Source: Chloroflexota bacterium
GTDB taxonomy: Bacteria > Chloroflexota > Dehalococcoidia > Lucifugimonadales > Lucifugimonadaceae
NCBI GenBank assembly: GCA_018650845.1
Contig: JABIFF010000016.1
Span: forward strand, 62,001 to 126,000
Direction of reading: 5' to 3'
Length of the DNA stretch: 64,000 nucleotides
The translations under genes and the position numbers were made by a program. Position 1 is the first letter of the stretch; each line of letters starts with the position of its first letter. Positions 17,670 to 27,161 of the stretch are shown here, one piece after another. Below the pieces are notes generated by a model. That model was not told the DNA's origin and ran no database searches. It saw only the letters and a program-made list of their open reading frames with translations.

Positions 17670-18248
17670 CTATTCGCCCCCCGATGTTGCTGATGATTCA
17701 GATTTAGCGTTGTAGACCGAAACTGCGGTATCGCCGTAGAGTCGGTGGGTAGATAACTTGAGCCCCGGAAGTGTTTCGGGAAGCTCGGTCATCTTTGAGT
17801 GTTCTGCAAATACGATCGCGTTTGGTGCGATCAGGTGGGCGTCGCTGACTTTCTGGAAAAGAGCTTCAAATTCCACTAGGTCGTATGGCGGGTCGGCAAA
17901 AATCAGGTCGAACTCACCCTTCAGTCTTCCGACTGCGTTGAGTGCGCTTCCTTTTTGAACCGTTCCTTGCATTGCCAACCTGTGTTTTTCCAGAGCTTTT
18001 TTTATATCTTCGCAACGACGTCCGTTTTGCTCGATGAACACGGCGTTTTCAGCGCCGCGCTGTAGAGCTTCTATCCCGAGAGCACCGGTGCCTGCGTAGA
18101 TATCGAGAACCCTTAGTCCTGATGCTCCGGCTGGTCCCAGCATGGAAAAAATGGCTGATCTCACTTTGGATGTGGTTGGGCGAAGAGAGCTTCCACCTGA
18201 TCCGGAAGTTCGTCGGAACTGAGACGATCCTCTGCGTTTGTTGCTCAT
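17670..18248 (-). CDS. rsmD: 16S rRNA (guanine966-N2)-methyltransferase
   Basis: A 192-residue RsmD-type methyltransferase that modifies G966 of 16S rRNA. It has RPTTSKVRSAIFSML near the N-terminus, SAM motif VLDIYAGTGALGIEAL and catalytic ADPPYD. The start was set at ATG 18248; a GTG at 18266 would add six residues and has a G-rich stretch upstream, so it remains possible. First gene of the rsmD-coaD-coiled-coil operon. Confidence 0.93.
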   Translation of the reverse strand: MSNKRRGSSQFRRTSGSGGSSLRPTTSKVRSAIFSMLGPAGASGLRVLDIYAGTGALGIEALQRGAENAVFIEQNGRRCEDIKKALEKHRLAMQGTVQKGSALNAVGRLKGEFDLIFADPPYDLVEFEALFQKVSDAHLIAPNAIVFAEHSKMTELPETLPGLKLSTHRLYGDTAVSVYNAKSESSATSGGE

Positions 18249-18563
18249 CGCACTTTCGATCCGCACTTGAGACCCCTATTAATCCCTGTATGTTCGGGGG
18301 ACAGGAGCGATTATTCACGGCGCGCCGGTTTCTTCACCATCGTGAGTTGTTACGTATTTCGGCGGTTTTACACGGAAGCGGTGTTGGTGGTGCGGTGTTG
18401 GCTTTCTCTATGTGAGTTGTGGAAATGGTCGGATGTATTGGCTTCAGGTAATCCGGTGCGTTGACAGGATTCGACTTGGCGACTCTAAAAACTAAGCCCC
18501 AAATGCACTATCATGCCCGGCACACCATCATGCGGGTCGTAACTAGTCGACTCGGGGCTAGGC
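18249..18563. promoter_or_regulatory. Intergenic leader upstream of the LuxR-type regulator
   Basis: A 315-bp gap between divergent genes. Just before the LuxR-type gene it holds an imperfect inverted repeat, AAGCCCC near 18497 and GGGGCTA near 18554, whose right arm overlaps the G-rich site directly before the ATG. A direct repeat ATCATGC lies between the arms. It could mask the ribosome site, but no known riboswitch is recognised. Confidence 0.35.
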
Positions 18564-21464
18564 ATGACAATTCAAACATCACCAGCGAACAATCAGATCT
18601 ACGGTCGACAGCGTGAAATTCAACAGCTCACGCAAATGATCGACGACACCATCGCGTCAACTTCACAGCTTGCGCTCCTCGTTGGCGAACCTGGCATCGG
18701 TAAAACTCGGCTAGTCGAAGAACTTGCCCGAATCGCAAGCAGCAAAGAAGTGACCGTTGCATGGGGAGCCTGTCTTGATGGACGAGGAACACCACCCCAC
18801 TGGCCGTGGATCCAAATTCTCGAATCACTCGATCGTCAGTTAGGAGGCGGAATTGCAGGTCTCGAATCTCCATCGATCGAAAGACTCGCGAGATTACTAC
18901 CCGGAATCATCTCTCAATCAACTCCCGATTCCGCGACCGGGTTTGAAGACGAATTCACCCTTTCAAGTGCCATTCGAGACGTAGCCTCCAGAACTGCGAC
19001 CACCCAGCCGACACTTCTCGTATTGGAAGATATCCACTGGGCTGATGATGCTTCACTCCAAACGCTGGATCTGCTCACAAATTCTCTACGAGACATTCCA
19101 CTGCTAATCGTTGCGACGTACCGCGACACCGATGTCGCCCGTACGCATTCCCTATCGGCAACGCTGCCATCACTCACACGGGCACCCCGAACGCAACGAC
19201 TGCCGATAGTGGGTCTCGAACCTGCAGCCATAAACCAGATAATCGAATCCACCTCGGGAATTGCTGCCCAGAGCGCCATGGGCAACGAAATAGCGACCCG
19301 AACGGCTGGCAACCCATTCTTCGCAAGAGAAATCGCTCTTTCCATCACCACCAACGATTCGAACGCATCCAACCAGCTCGTACCCGAGGGTGTTCGTGAA
19401 GCGGTCGGTAGAAGACTTTCCGATCTCGAACCTTCCCAAATTGAAATCCTTCAAGTCGGCTCGCTGGTTGGTCGTACGTTCAACGCATCGCTAATAAGCG
19501 AAGTCATAACCGGAACCACGCCGGCAGGCATCGCCGAACTCTGCGAATCGCTAACAGAGCGAGGATTGCTCACCGAATCGCCGGACCGACCGTTCACCTT
19601 CACCTTCTCCCACTCTCTCATTCAGGAAACCGTAGCTTCAGAAATTTCCACCTCACGCAGAATGCGAACTCACGCCGCCATAGCGTCGTATCTCGATGAA
19701 CGTTTCGGAACAAATGCACCGGACCGATTTCCTCAAATCGCAAATCACTATCTCGAATGCGAACCCCTTCTCGGCCCCGACAAAGTGCTCGAATTCATCG
19801 TGAAAGCCGCCGAGCATGCCTTCCACGCCGAGGCCCACAAATACATAGTTGAACTCAGCGAACGCGGTATTGAAATCGCCAAAGAATCGTCCCACCGCCT
19901 TTTGGGAGATTTGCTGGTTTTACGAGCTCGTGCAGGCGAATCCATGAGGACATCTATCTACTCGAATCAACAGAAATGGGATTGGCAAGCTGAGGCGTTC
20001 GAACACTTAGTGGCAGTAAAGGAGTTCGACAAAGCTGTCGATGTGGCCCTGCTAGCTGGCGCGATCGGAGCAGTCCACGGCACAGCTGCATCATTGAAAC
20101 GCGCACTGGATCTGGTGTCTGTCAACGACGAGCGACGCCCATGGCTAGCTGTCAGATACGGTGTGGCTCTCGACAATGATCTCGGCGATCACGCAGGCGC
20201 AATGGCAATCTACAAACCTATTAGAGAGCAAGCCATTCGAGATGGAGATCGAGCGCTTGAGGCTCGAGTGCTCGCACACTCCTGCCAGGCCAGCGCGTAC
20301 ATGCGCAGGTTCGAGGAAGGTTATAGCTACGGTTTGCACGCCATTACCCTCGCAACCGAGATTGAAGAATGGGCATCTTTGGGTAGGACTCTCCTCTTTT
20401 TCGGATTTTGCACCGTCGCACTCGGAACAGCGAAACAACACATTCAGAGACTTCTTGACGTAAACCTTGCCGCCATACCTCTCGATTGGCGACCGAGGAG
20501 TTTGATGGGGATCACTGATATTCACCTTGTTTTAGGAAACTGGGAACTTGCGCATGAATCCTTGAGCGCATGGAAGGAATATGACGATCTCGAACAGACA
20601 GTCCATGACAGTCGAGTAATTATCGATCTCTTGAAGGGAACCGAAATTACTTGGTCAGATGAGGTCGAACAAGAGCTCGACCAATTTGTAAATTGGTCGA
20701 AAGGTGGCCCCACATGGGGTGGCCAGTACGTGTCAGCACTTTTGGTAGCTTCACGATTTTCATTCGGCTCCAATTTGCACATTGAGGTACAAAATGTTGC
20801 CGATGCTTTGGTTGCACGTGGTTGGGGCCAGAATCAACGATTATTGTCGCTCTGTGCCCAGGTTTCGGCGGTTTGCATAAGCAAGATCGAATCTGAGGCT
20901 GTTCGACTCTTACCAGAACTTGAATCGTTCACCCACGACATCGATCCCTCTTCCGGCATTTCAGTTACCCGCCTCCGTGGACTACTACAAGTCCTTGTAG
21001 GAGATAACGCAGCCGCCACACAATCATTCGAAGCCGCTATCAGCTTCACTGCTAAAGCCGAATACTGGCCTGAATTCGTGCGATCCAGCCTCGACTATGT
21101 CGATCTGTTGATCACCACAGGGTCGAACAAAAAGGCAGCCGAAGTTATTTCAACAGCCTTGCCCCACTCTGAACGACTGGAAATGGATCTGTTCACCCAA
21201 GAGTTCTCCAATATCGAGCAACAACTCACCACTTCAGCATCCTCACAACCCGAACCCACCGACGGCTTACCTGACGGCCTCACGAACCGAGAAGCCGAGG
21301 TACTGCGCTTCGTAGCCGCAGGACACACCAATCAACAAATAGCCGATGAACTCTTCCTCAGCCGCTACACCGTAGTTCGCCACGTAGCCAACATCTTCGC
21401 AAAAACAGGTGCGGCCAACCGAACCGAAGCCGCAACGTACGCTAACCAAAACGACCTAGTATAA
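18564..21464 (+). CDS. Large ATP-binding LuxR-type transcriptional regulator (LAL/MalT-like)
   Basis: A 966-residue regulator. An N-terminal AAA-type ATPase has Walker A GEPGIGKT (residues 41-48) and Walker B LLVLEDIHWAD near 150. A long helical, TPR-like middle region covers about 350-880. The C-terminal LuxR/GerE helix-turn-helix (about 900-966) includes GLTNREAEVLRFVAAG and LSRYTVVRHVANIFAKTG. Such proteins are signal-gated activators whose ligand binds the ATPase or repeat region; ligand and targets are unknown here. Codon use is C-rich (two sampled 60-base lines gave C>G, while lines in lysS gave G>C), unlike the neighbouring plus-strand genes, which could indicate transfer. No partner gene is linked except a small membrane protein downstream. 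Confidence 0.92.
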   Translation: MTIQTSPANNQIYGRQREIQQLTQMIDDTIASTSQLALLVGEPGIGKTRLVEELARIASSKEVTVAWGACLDGRGTPPHWPWIQILESLDRQLGGGIAGLESPSIERLARLLPGIISQSTPDSATGFEDEFTLSSAIRDVASRTATTQPTLLVLEDIHWADDASLQTLDLLTNSLRDIPLLIVATYRDTDVARTHSLSATLPSLTRAPRTQRLPIVGLEPAAINQIIESTSGIAAQSAMGNEIATRTAGNPFFAREIALSITTNDSNASNQLVPEGVREAVGRRLSDLEPSQIEILQVGSLVGRTFNASLISEVITGTTPAGIAELCESLTERGLLTESPDRPFTFTFSHSLIQETVASEISTSRRMRTHAAIASYLDERFGTNAPDRFPQIANHYLECEPLLGPDKVLEFIVKAAEHAFHAEAHKYIVELSERGIEIAKESSHRLLGDLLVLRARAGESMRTSIYSNQQKWDWQAEAFEHLVAVKEFDKAVDVALLAGAIGAVHGTAASLKRALDLVSVNDERRPWLAVRYGVALDNDLGDHAGAMAIYKPIREQAIRDGDRALEARVLAHSCQASAYMRRFEEGYSYGLHAITLATEIEEWASLGRTLLFFGFCTVALGTAKQHIQRLLDVNLAAIPLDWRPRSLMGITDIHLVLGNWELAHESLSAWKEYDDLEQTVHDSRVIIDLLKGTEITWSDEVEQELDQFVNWSKGGPTWGGQYVSALLVASRFSFGSNLHIEVQNVADALVARGWGQNQRLLSLCAQVSAVCISKIESEAVRLLPELESFTHDIDPSSGISVTRLRGLLQVLVGDNAAATQSFEAAISFTAKAEYWPEFVRSSLDYVDLLITTGSNKKAAEVISTALPHSERLEMDLFTQEFSNIEQQLTTSASSQPEPTDGLPDGLTNREAEVLRFVAAGHTNQQIADELFLSRYTVVRHVANIFAKTGAANRTEAATYANQNDLV

Positions 21465-21648
21465 CCACGCGCACCACCACCAGCCATAACCACGCGTGGT
21501 TACATGTTGCTACCGAACTCCCGCCAATGCCGGAATCGCAAAATGGCAACTCCTATCGATGGCACGCCCTCCTAACCACGGCAAAGTTGTTTATGTCAGG
21601 CAAACAACCCGCCAAACACAACAGAAACGCCTCAGGAGGGCAATCATC

Positions 21649-21882
21649 ATGGAAGCATCAAACGCAAACGCATCACTCCACTCAATGAACACACAGAACC
21701 GCCACGATCTCCGCCGTGTACGTTCAAACAACGATGTGAAGCAGCAGGTACGTGAATACAACCGAGCCAACAGCAAACCCGGAATGGTTTCGAGGGCGAT
21801 TGACAGCACGCTTGGCTACGAGCTCATCGGTTCTATCGCTGCCATCGCAGTCGTTGGTTCAATCTTCACTTTCGTAGTCTAG
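21649..21882 (+). CDS. Small single-helix membrane protein, function unknown
   Basis: A 77-residue protein not recognised. The first ~45 residues are polar, rich in Asn, Arg and Gln (VRSNNDVKQQVREYNRA). The end is a single hydrophobic helix (residues 59-77, LIGSIAAIAVVGSIFTFVV). The start at ATG 21649 is set by a strong AGGAGG 9 bases upstream; the open frame before it (from 21496) is unlikely to be translated. It follows the LuxR-type gene by 184 bp and is closed by a strong terminator, so it may be its own transcript or the end of that operon. Confidence 0.65.
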   Translation: MEASNANASLHSMNTQNRHDLRRVRSNNDVKQQVREYNRANSKPGMVSRAIDSTLGYELIGSIAAIAVVGSIFTFVV

Positions 21883-21940
21883 AAATCATTGCGAACGAAA
21901 CGAAGCGAAACAGTACAACTTAATAGCGGTGAAACCTGAG

Positions 21941-21972
21941 AGACCGAACATGAGAGTTCGGTCTTTCGTTTT
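21941..21972 (+). terminator. Rho-independent terminator
   Basis: A 9-bp stem AGACCGAAC/GTTCGGTCT (21941-21949, 21956-21964) with a 6-nt loop is followed by TTCGTTTT. It ends the transcript of the small membrane protein, before lysS. Confidence 0.85.
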
Positions 21973-22117
21973 AACAAGGACGTGGTGATTCACCCAAATC
22001 GATGCAGAGCCGTTTACTTGCTGAATTCACAGGAGTGCTGCCTTAGAATGAATTGCCGCACCAGTGGGACATCGTACGAAGAGAACAAACGCAAGCACTA
22101 ATTGCGCTAAAAAATAT

Positions 22118-23698
22118 ATGACCAACCAAGACCAACAAGAACAGTCGCCTAATTCGCCTGAAGATTCGAACGAAGAAGTTTCGGCAGCGGGTGAGCAAAA
22201 GCTCATCGAAGATCGGCTTGCTAAGGCCGCTCAGCTTCGGGAGAAGGGCATCGATCCTTACCCGCCTCGTTTCGATCGCACTCACAACTCTGTTGAAGCT
22301 ACGAAGTTGTTCGAGTACGCCGAAGTTATGGCGAGCAACGGTGTTGGCGATGATGCCGAGCACCCACGAACCGAGACCATTCGAATTGCGGGTCGGGTGA
22401 TGGCTCGACGTGGAATGGGCAAGGCTGCGTTCATCGATTTGAAAGACGGCTACGGATCGATTCAGGCGTTCGCTCGTCAGAACACGATGGGCGATGAGGC
22501 TTACGAGATCGTCAACTTGCTCGACATCGGCGACATCATCGGTGTTGAGGGATCGGTAATTCGAACTCGACGTGGTGAGATCAGCGTTGAGGCACAGAAA
22601 GTTACTGTACTGACGAAGGCGATTCGGCCTTTGCCAGACAAGTGGCACGGTCTACAAGACCAGGAAATTCGATTCCGCCAGCGCTATCTCGACCTTATTT
22701 CAAACGACAACGCTATGAAGAATGCTTTGCTGCGTTCGAACGTTGTGAAGTCGATGCGCGAGTACATGCATGGTGCGGGATTCATCGAGGTTGAGACGCC
22801 GATTCTTGTTCCGGTAGCTGGCGGAGCACAGGCGACACCGTTTGAGACTCACCACAACCAACTCAATCGTGATCTGTATCTAAGAATAGCCACCGAGCTT
22901 TATTTGAAGAAGCTCATCGTCGGTGGCATCGAGCGAGTGTTCGAAATTGGTCGATTGTTCCGCAACGAGGGGCTCGATCACGATCACAACCCAGAGTTCA
23001 CGACTATCGAGAGTTATCAGGCTTACGCCGACTATAACGACGTGATGGAGATGGTTGAGAACATGGTTTCTTTCATCGCCAAAGAGACCACAGGATCGAT
23101 GGTGCTTCCGGCTGTTGAGGGTGTTAGGCCTGAGATTGATCTGACTCCGCCGTGGCCACGATTGGACCTTCGTGCTGAGATCAAGAAACAGACTGGAATT
23201 GATTTCGTCGAGACCCGTGACGTTGAGTCGCTTTCGGCTGCAATGCGCGAGCGTGGCATTCACGTCGAAGCTGGTTCTGCGTGGGGACGTTTGCTCGACA
23301 AGGTGATTTCTACCAAAGTTGAGCCGAATCTGATTCAGCCGCACTTTATGGTCGACTACCCAGTCGAAATGTCACCACTTGCGAAGCGCAAACCCGACTC
23401 TGACGAGATCGTTGAACGATTCGAAGGTTTCGTCATGGGAACCGAATTGTGTAACGCTTTCACCGAGTTGAACGACCCTGTTGATCAGCGTGATCGCTTT
23501 GAACAGCAGGAAAAGCAACGTTTGGACTTCGGTGATGACGAAGCCGACCGTTTGGACGAAGATTTCTTGGTCGCAATCGAGCACGGCATGCCGCCGACTG
23601 GTGGTCTTGGGCTTGGGATCGACCGACTTACGATGCTGATTGCTGGTGAAGAGTCGATTCGCGAAATCTTACTATTCCCTGCAATGCGCAACTCGTGA
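22118..23698 (+). CDS. lysS: Lysine--tRNA ligase (class II)
   Basis: A 526-residue class II lysyl-tRNA synthetase. An OB-fold anticodon-binding domain occupies about 60-190 (RIAGRVMARRGMGKAAFIDL). The catalytic core has motif 2 around FEIGRLFRNEGLDHDHNPEF and motif 3 GLGLGIDRLTML. The ATG at 22118 was chosen over an upstream frame from 22064 because the extra 18 residues are not family-like. The first ~35 residues are acidic and Gln/Ser-rich, a tail beyond the usual start. serS follows by 51 bp on the same strand, suggesting joint expression. No T-box leader is visible. Confidence 0.97.
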   Translation: MTNQDQQEQSPNSPEDSNEEVSAAGEQKLIEDRLAKAAQLREKGIDPYPPRFDRTHNSVEATKLFEYAEVMASNGVGDDAEHPRTETIRIAGRVMARRGMGKAAFIDLKDGYGSIQAFARQNTMGDEAYEIVNLLDIGDIIGVEGSVIRTRRGEISVEAQKVTVLTKAIRPLPDKWHGLQDQEIRFRQRYLDLISNDNAMKNALLRSNVVKSMREYMHGAGFIEVETPILVPVAGGAQATPFETHHNQLNRDLYLRIATELYLKKLIVGGIERVFEIGRLFRNEGLDHDHNPEFTTIESYQAYADYNDVMEMVENMVSFIAKETTGSMVLPAVEGVRPEIDLTPPWPRLDLRAEIKKQTGIDFVETRDVESLSAAMRERGIHVEAGSAWGRLLDKVISTKVEPNLIQPHFMVDYPVEMSPLAKRKPDSDEIVERFEGFVMGTELCNAFTELNDPVDQRDRFEQQEKQRLDFGDDEADRLDEDFLVAIEHGMPPTGGLGLGIDRLTMLIAGEESIREILLFPAMRNS

Positions 23699-23749
23699 TC
23701 TAATCTTTCACAAGTCAATTTGAAATTACCAATCGAGCTAGAGTAAATA

Positions 23750-25012
23750 ATGCTTTCACTGGAACAGATAGTCCGAGATCCTGAGAAATTCCGAGCCGCA
23801 CTGGTTCGTCGCGGAGAAGATCCGCCAATCGACAGGATTCTCGAGCTCGACTCTCGTCGCAAAGCGTTAATTCAGAGCGCTGATGTTGATCGTGCGACTC
23901 GCAATCAGGTGAGCAAGGCGATTGGTGCTGAGAAGCGAAAGCCGACTCCCGAAGAGATAACGGAGATGCGTGAGACCGGCGATCGAATTAAGTCAGTCGA
24001 AGCTGAACTGGCGACCGTTCTTGAAGAGCTCGATGCCACGCTACTGCCGATTCCGAACACGCCATTGGATGATGTTCCAGACGGCTTGGATGAAGAGTCT
24101 AACGTTGTTGTGCGAACTTCTGAGGGATCGACCGACACACACGGCAATGCTCATTGGGACGTCGCCACTGAACTCGACATTCTCGATCTTGAGGCCGGTG
24201 CGAGCATCTCAGGCGCACGTTTCTATGTGTTGAAGGGCAAGGGCGCCAAGCTTCAGCGAGCACTCGCTAGTTGGATGCTGGATGTTCAGACTGAAGAGCA
24301 TGGTTACACCGAGATCGACCCGCCGCTATTGGTTCGTGGCGAGACCATGACTGGTTCTGGAAATCTTCCAAAGTTCAAAGACAATCTTTACCGCGACGAC
24401 GAATCGGATTTGTGGCTGGTGCCGACGGCTGAAGTCGCACTGAACGGATTGCATCAGGGACAGATCATCGATCCTGACAAGTTGCCGTTGAAGTACGTGG
24501 CTCAAACACCTAGCTTCCGAAAAGAACACACGTCTGCGGGGCGTGATGTTCGCGGAATCAAGCGAGTTCACCAGTTCGAAAAAGTGGAAATGTTCCGCTA
24601 CGTCGAGCCTGATACATCTGACGCAATGTTGGAAGAGATGATTGGCGAGGCGACAACGCTTTGTGCTCGTCTGGGTTTGACTTATCGAGTGTTACAGCTT
24701 TGTGCTGGTGACATTGGATTCCAGTCGGCGAAGACGTACGACATTGAGGTATGGTCGCCGGGTTCGGCTGAGTGGCTCGAAGTTAGCTCGATATCAACTT
24801 GTACCGATTTCCAGTCACGCCGGAATGGCACTCGATACCGTCCTGAGGTTGGAGCTTCAACGAAGCTGCCACACACACTGAACGGTTCAGGATTGGCGTT
24901 GCCACGGATTTGGATCGCCGTGATTGAAAACGGTCTTCAGGAAGACGGATCAATCGTCATTCCTGAAGTGCTCGTGCCGTACACCGGGTGGGATCGTATC
25001 GAGGCGAAGTAG
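23750..25012 (+). CDS. serS: Serine--tRNA ligase
   Basis: A 420-residue class II seryl-tRNA synthetase. The N-terminal helical arm (about 1-110) that grips the long variable arm of tRNA-Ser is present, with a heptad-like charged pattern. The core includes VPTAEVALN, motif 2 FRKEHTSAGRDVRG with VHQFEKVEMF, and motif 3 NGSGLALPR. Besides charging serine, SerRS is the entry enzyme for Sec-tRNA synthesis, which is relevant to the candidate selenoprotein at 34283-35122. No Shine-Dalgarno site is prominent. Confidence 0.97.
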   Translation: MLSLEQIVRDPEKFRAALVRRGEDPPIDRILELDSRRKALIQSADVDRATRNQVSKAIGAEKRKPTPEEITEMRETGDRIKSVEAELATVLEELDATLLPIPNTPLDDVPDGLDEESNVVVRTSEGSTDTHGNAHWDVATELDILDLEAGASISGARFYVLKGKGAKLQRALASWMLDVQTEEHGYTEIDPPLLVRGETMTGSGNLPKFKDNLYRDDESDLWLVPTAEVALNGLHQGQIIDPDKLPLKYVAQTPSFRKEHTSAGRDVRGIKRVHQFEKVEMFRYVEPDTSDAMLEEMIGEATTLCARLGLTYRVLQLCAGDIGFQSAKTYDIEVWSPGSAEWLEVSSISTCTDFQSRRNGTRYRPEVGASTKLPHTLNGSGLALPRIWIAVIENGLQEDGSIVIPEVLVPYTGWDRIEAK

Positions 25013-25040
25013 GCACACCGATTGCCGGTAATGCTGAGCG

Positions 25041-27161
25041 CTAAGGTTCGATTGTGAGGGTGTAGTTTGTTGGGGTGGTCGAGTGGCGCGTTACGGCGCT
25101 GACTATTGCAACGACTAGATCGTCGTCGCCCACACCTTCAATCGTTAGCTGTCCCAGAGCGTTGATATCGATTGGCACTTGGTAGACGACCGGATCACCA
25201 ACGTCTTTTTCGTGGATGACCTGAACGAGATACTGAGTCGGAATGGTTTCTTCGACTTGGACGAAACCGTTGGCGACCCAATCGCCAGTAGTGGAAGTAT
25301 CGTCGAACCACCCGATCTCAGGAATTTCAAAATCGTCGAAACAGGCGCCCTTTGAAAATACTGCATCGTCAGTCAAATACTCGAACCTGAGTAATACCTG
25401 CTGACCGGCATATTCGGAGATATCCACAGAATCCTGCACCCAGCCGAGACTCGTCCCCGTAAGACCCGCTCCATAAGCGTTTCCGTTCGGGTTGAAATTG
25501 ATGGCACGGCTGGTGTCGAGGATGTCCCACGTAGACCCATTGTCAGTCGAGACCATCACGTAGGCGTAGTCCCAGAATTCCTCAATTTCGTAGCTGACCC
25601 GGTAATTGAGTGTCGCTTCGTTTACAGAGCGCAAATCGACTGTGCGGGTGAGTGTTGAATCGATCGAATCGCCATGATTCGACCACCAGCAAGTTTCGCC
25701 CGAGAATGGCGGATCACTCAGAAGTGCTGTGTCAGATTCACCCTCAAAACCGATGGTCATTTGTCCCGAGCCGCTGGAGGTTACGACGTAGTTAGCACCG
25801 TAGGATTTCACTGAGCCTGAAAGAGAGTCGGGAGCCCGTTTATATATATTTCTTACTGGTGGAACGGAGTGATCGTCGTAGCCGTAGGGTCCTTCGTTGG
25901 TGCTCAAATAATTGGCGACAAGCCAATCGGCGAAGACATCATCTGCTGTTACGTCGAAACCCTGTTGAGCTAGCGAACTATCGATTGATTCGATGCCATC
26001 TTCTTGATTGTTGGCAATGGCAGCGAGCATATCGTTGCCGCCGTAGTGCGATGCGATGAAGGCGAAAAACAGATTGGCTGCACCGTAGTTGGCTGCCGAA
26101 ACTGTTATGTCTTGCGCCCATGCTGTGAGCGAAGTAGCCGGTGCGCGTACGAAGCTTGAAGCTGCGGAACGGGCGAATCCTGCGATTTCAGCAGCTACCT
26201 CGGAAAGACCTTCATTGACCCATGAATCTTCACTTGAATCGGTTGCGAAGTGGGTTGCGTGCTGCAGCTCGTGGGCGATCACGCTTAGATATTCGGTGCC
26301 GGTTAAATTGACTCTATTTGCCGACATATAGAGCGCTTCGCGCTGGTTCGAGTGTGCTCGAATTTCCTCTGGATAAGAGTCTGCGGCCGAGAAGTAACCT
26401 GCAACTCCGCTACGCAAAATACTTGTGTAGACGACCATGCGATCGTCGCCATCGATACCGGGGGTGAGTGGTGGCCCGAAAACGCCGGTTACAGCTGGCC
26501 AAACGTCGGATTCGAAATTGCTGGCGACTTCAGCGATATCATCTGGGTCGGGTTCATATCCGTTCTGGAACACCCAGTAGGCGTGTTCAGAGATATGAGA
26601 GACCTCGCCGGTGACCAATACGCTGCCGCCATCTTGGGAGACCCAAAATTCGACCTGCTGGCCGAGAGTTAATGGGGCGGAAGCCAGGTTGGTTTTGGGT
26701 TCGGTGTATCCGGGTACTAGTCGCTTGCCGAGGTCTTGGAGATTGCGATCAGGAGCCGATGGAATGTTGGGCTCGGGCGGTGCAGGTATGACCACTGGCG
26801 TCGATGTTGGCGTGGGTGTGACCTTCGGAATCGTGATCGGCGTGACGGGAACCCGAGTGGCAGTTGGCGTTTCGGCGGCTGCTTCGGGCGATGATGTGGG
26901 GATGACTGTAGGAGCTAGGGTCGTAGCTGGAGAGTCGGTGGCGAGCGGTGTTGGAGATGCAGTGGGAGTTACGAATACTGCAGTTACGGGAGTTTCCTGG
27001 GCAGGTGTGACGAGGACACTGGTAGGCGTGACAGATGAGTCGTCACCTGACGAACCGTTCTCGCAAGCAGCTGAAAATACAGTTATGACGATGAGTCCGA
27101 GGGCGAACAGGTTTCGGTGATTCACGGTGTGCAAGAAATTTCGAATCGTTCGGAGCGTCAA
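25041..27161 (-). CDS. Secreted lipoprotein zinc metalloprotease (immune inhibitor A-like)
   Basis: A 706-residue probable surface lipoprotein. A hydrophobic segment ends in a lipobox SAAC (Cys33), followed by a Pro/Thr-rich linker (about 40-135) of repeated TPT-like units. The metalloprotease domain has the zinc motif HELQH within VIAHELQHATHF and a downstream NEGLSE glutamate, as in gluzincins. The C-terminal ~200 residues form beta-rich domains including a MAM/jelly-roll-like part (LRFEYLTDDAVFSKGACFDDFEI). It should degrade extracellular protein. The frame starts at TTG 27161, overlapping the pth stop as TTGA; a GTG at 27125 would give a shorter, more typical signal peptide, so the start is uncertain. 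Confidence 0.85.
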   Translation of the reverse strand: MTLRTIRNFLHTVNHRNLFALGLIVITVFSAACENGSSGDDSSVTPTSVLVTPAQETPVTAVFVTPTASPTPLATDSPATTLAPTVIPTSSPEAAAETPTATRVPVTPITIPKVTPTPTSTPVVIPAPPEPNIPSAPDRNLQDLGKRLVPGYTEPKTNLASAPLTLGQQVEFWVSQDGGSVLVTGEVSHISEHAYWVFQNGYEPDPDDIAEVASNFESDVWPAVTGVFGPPLTPGIDGDDRMVVYTSILRSGVAGYFSAADSYPEEIRAHSNQREALYMSANRVNLTGTEYLSVIAHELQHATHFATDSSEDSWVNEGLSEVAAEIAGFARSAASSFVRAPATSLTAWAQDITVSAANYGAANLFFAFIASHYGGNDMLAAIANNQEDGIESIDSSLAQQGFDVTADDVFADWLVANYLSTNEGPYGYDDHSVPPVRNIYKRAPDSLSGSVKSYGANYVVTSSGSGQMTIGFEGESDTALLSDPPFSGETCWWSNHGDSIDSTLTRTVDLRSVNEATLNYRVSYEIEEFWDYAYVMVSTDNGSTWDILDTSRAINFNPNGNAYGAGLTGTSLGWVQDSVDISEYAGQQVLLRFEYLTDDAVFSKGACFDDFEIPEIGWFDDTSTTGDWVANGFVQVEETIPTQYLVQVIHEKDVGDPVVYQVPIDINALGQLTIEGVGDDDLVVAIVSAVTRHSTTPTNYTLTIEP

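Noticed and set aside
22000-23750. T-box leaders before lysS, serS and tyrS
   Set aside because: No T-box sequence (TGGNACCGCG-like) or matching terminator pair is present in the short upstream gaps.
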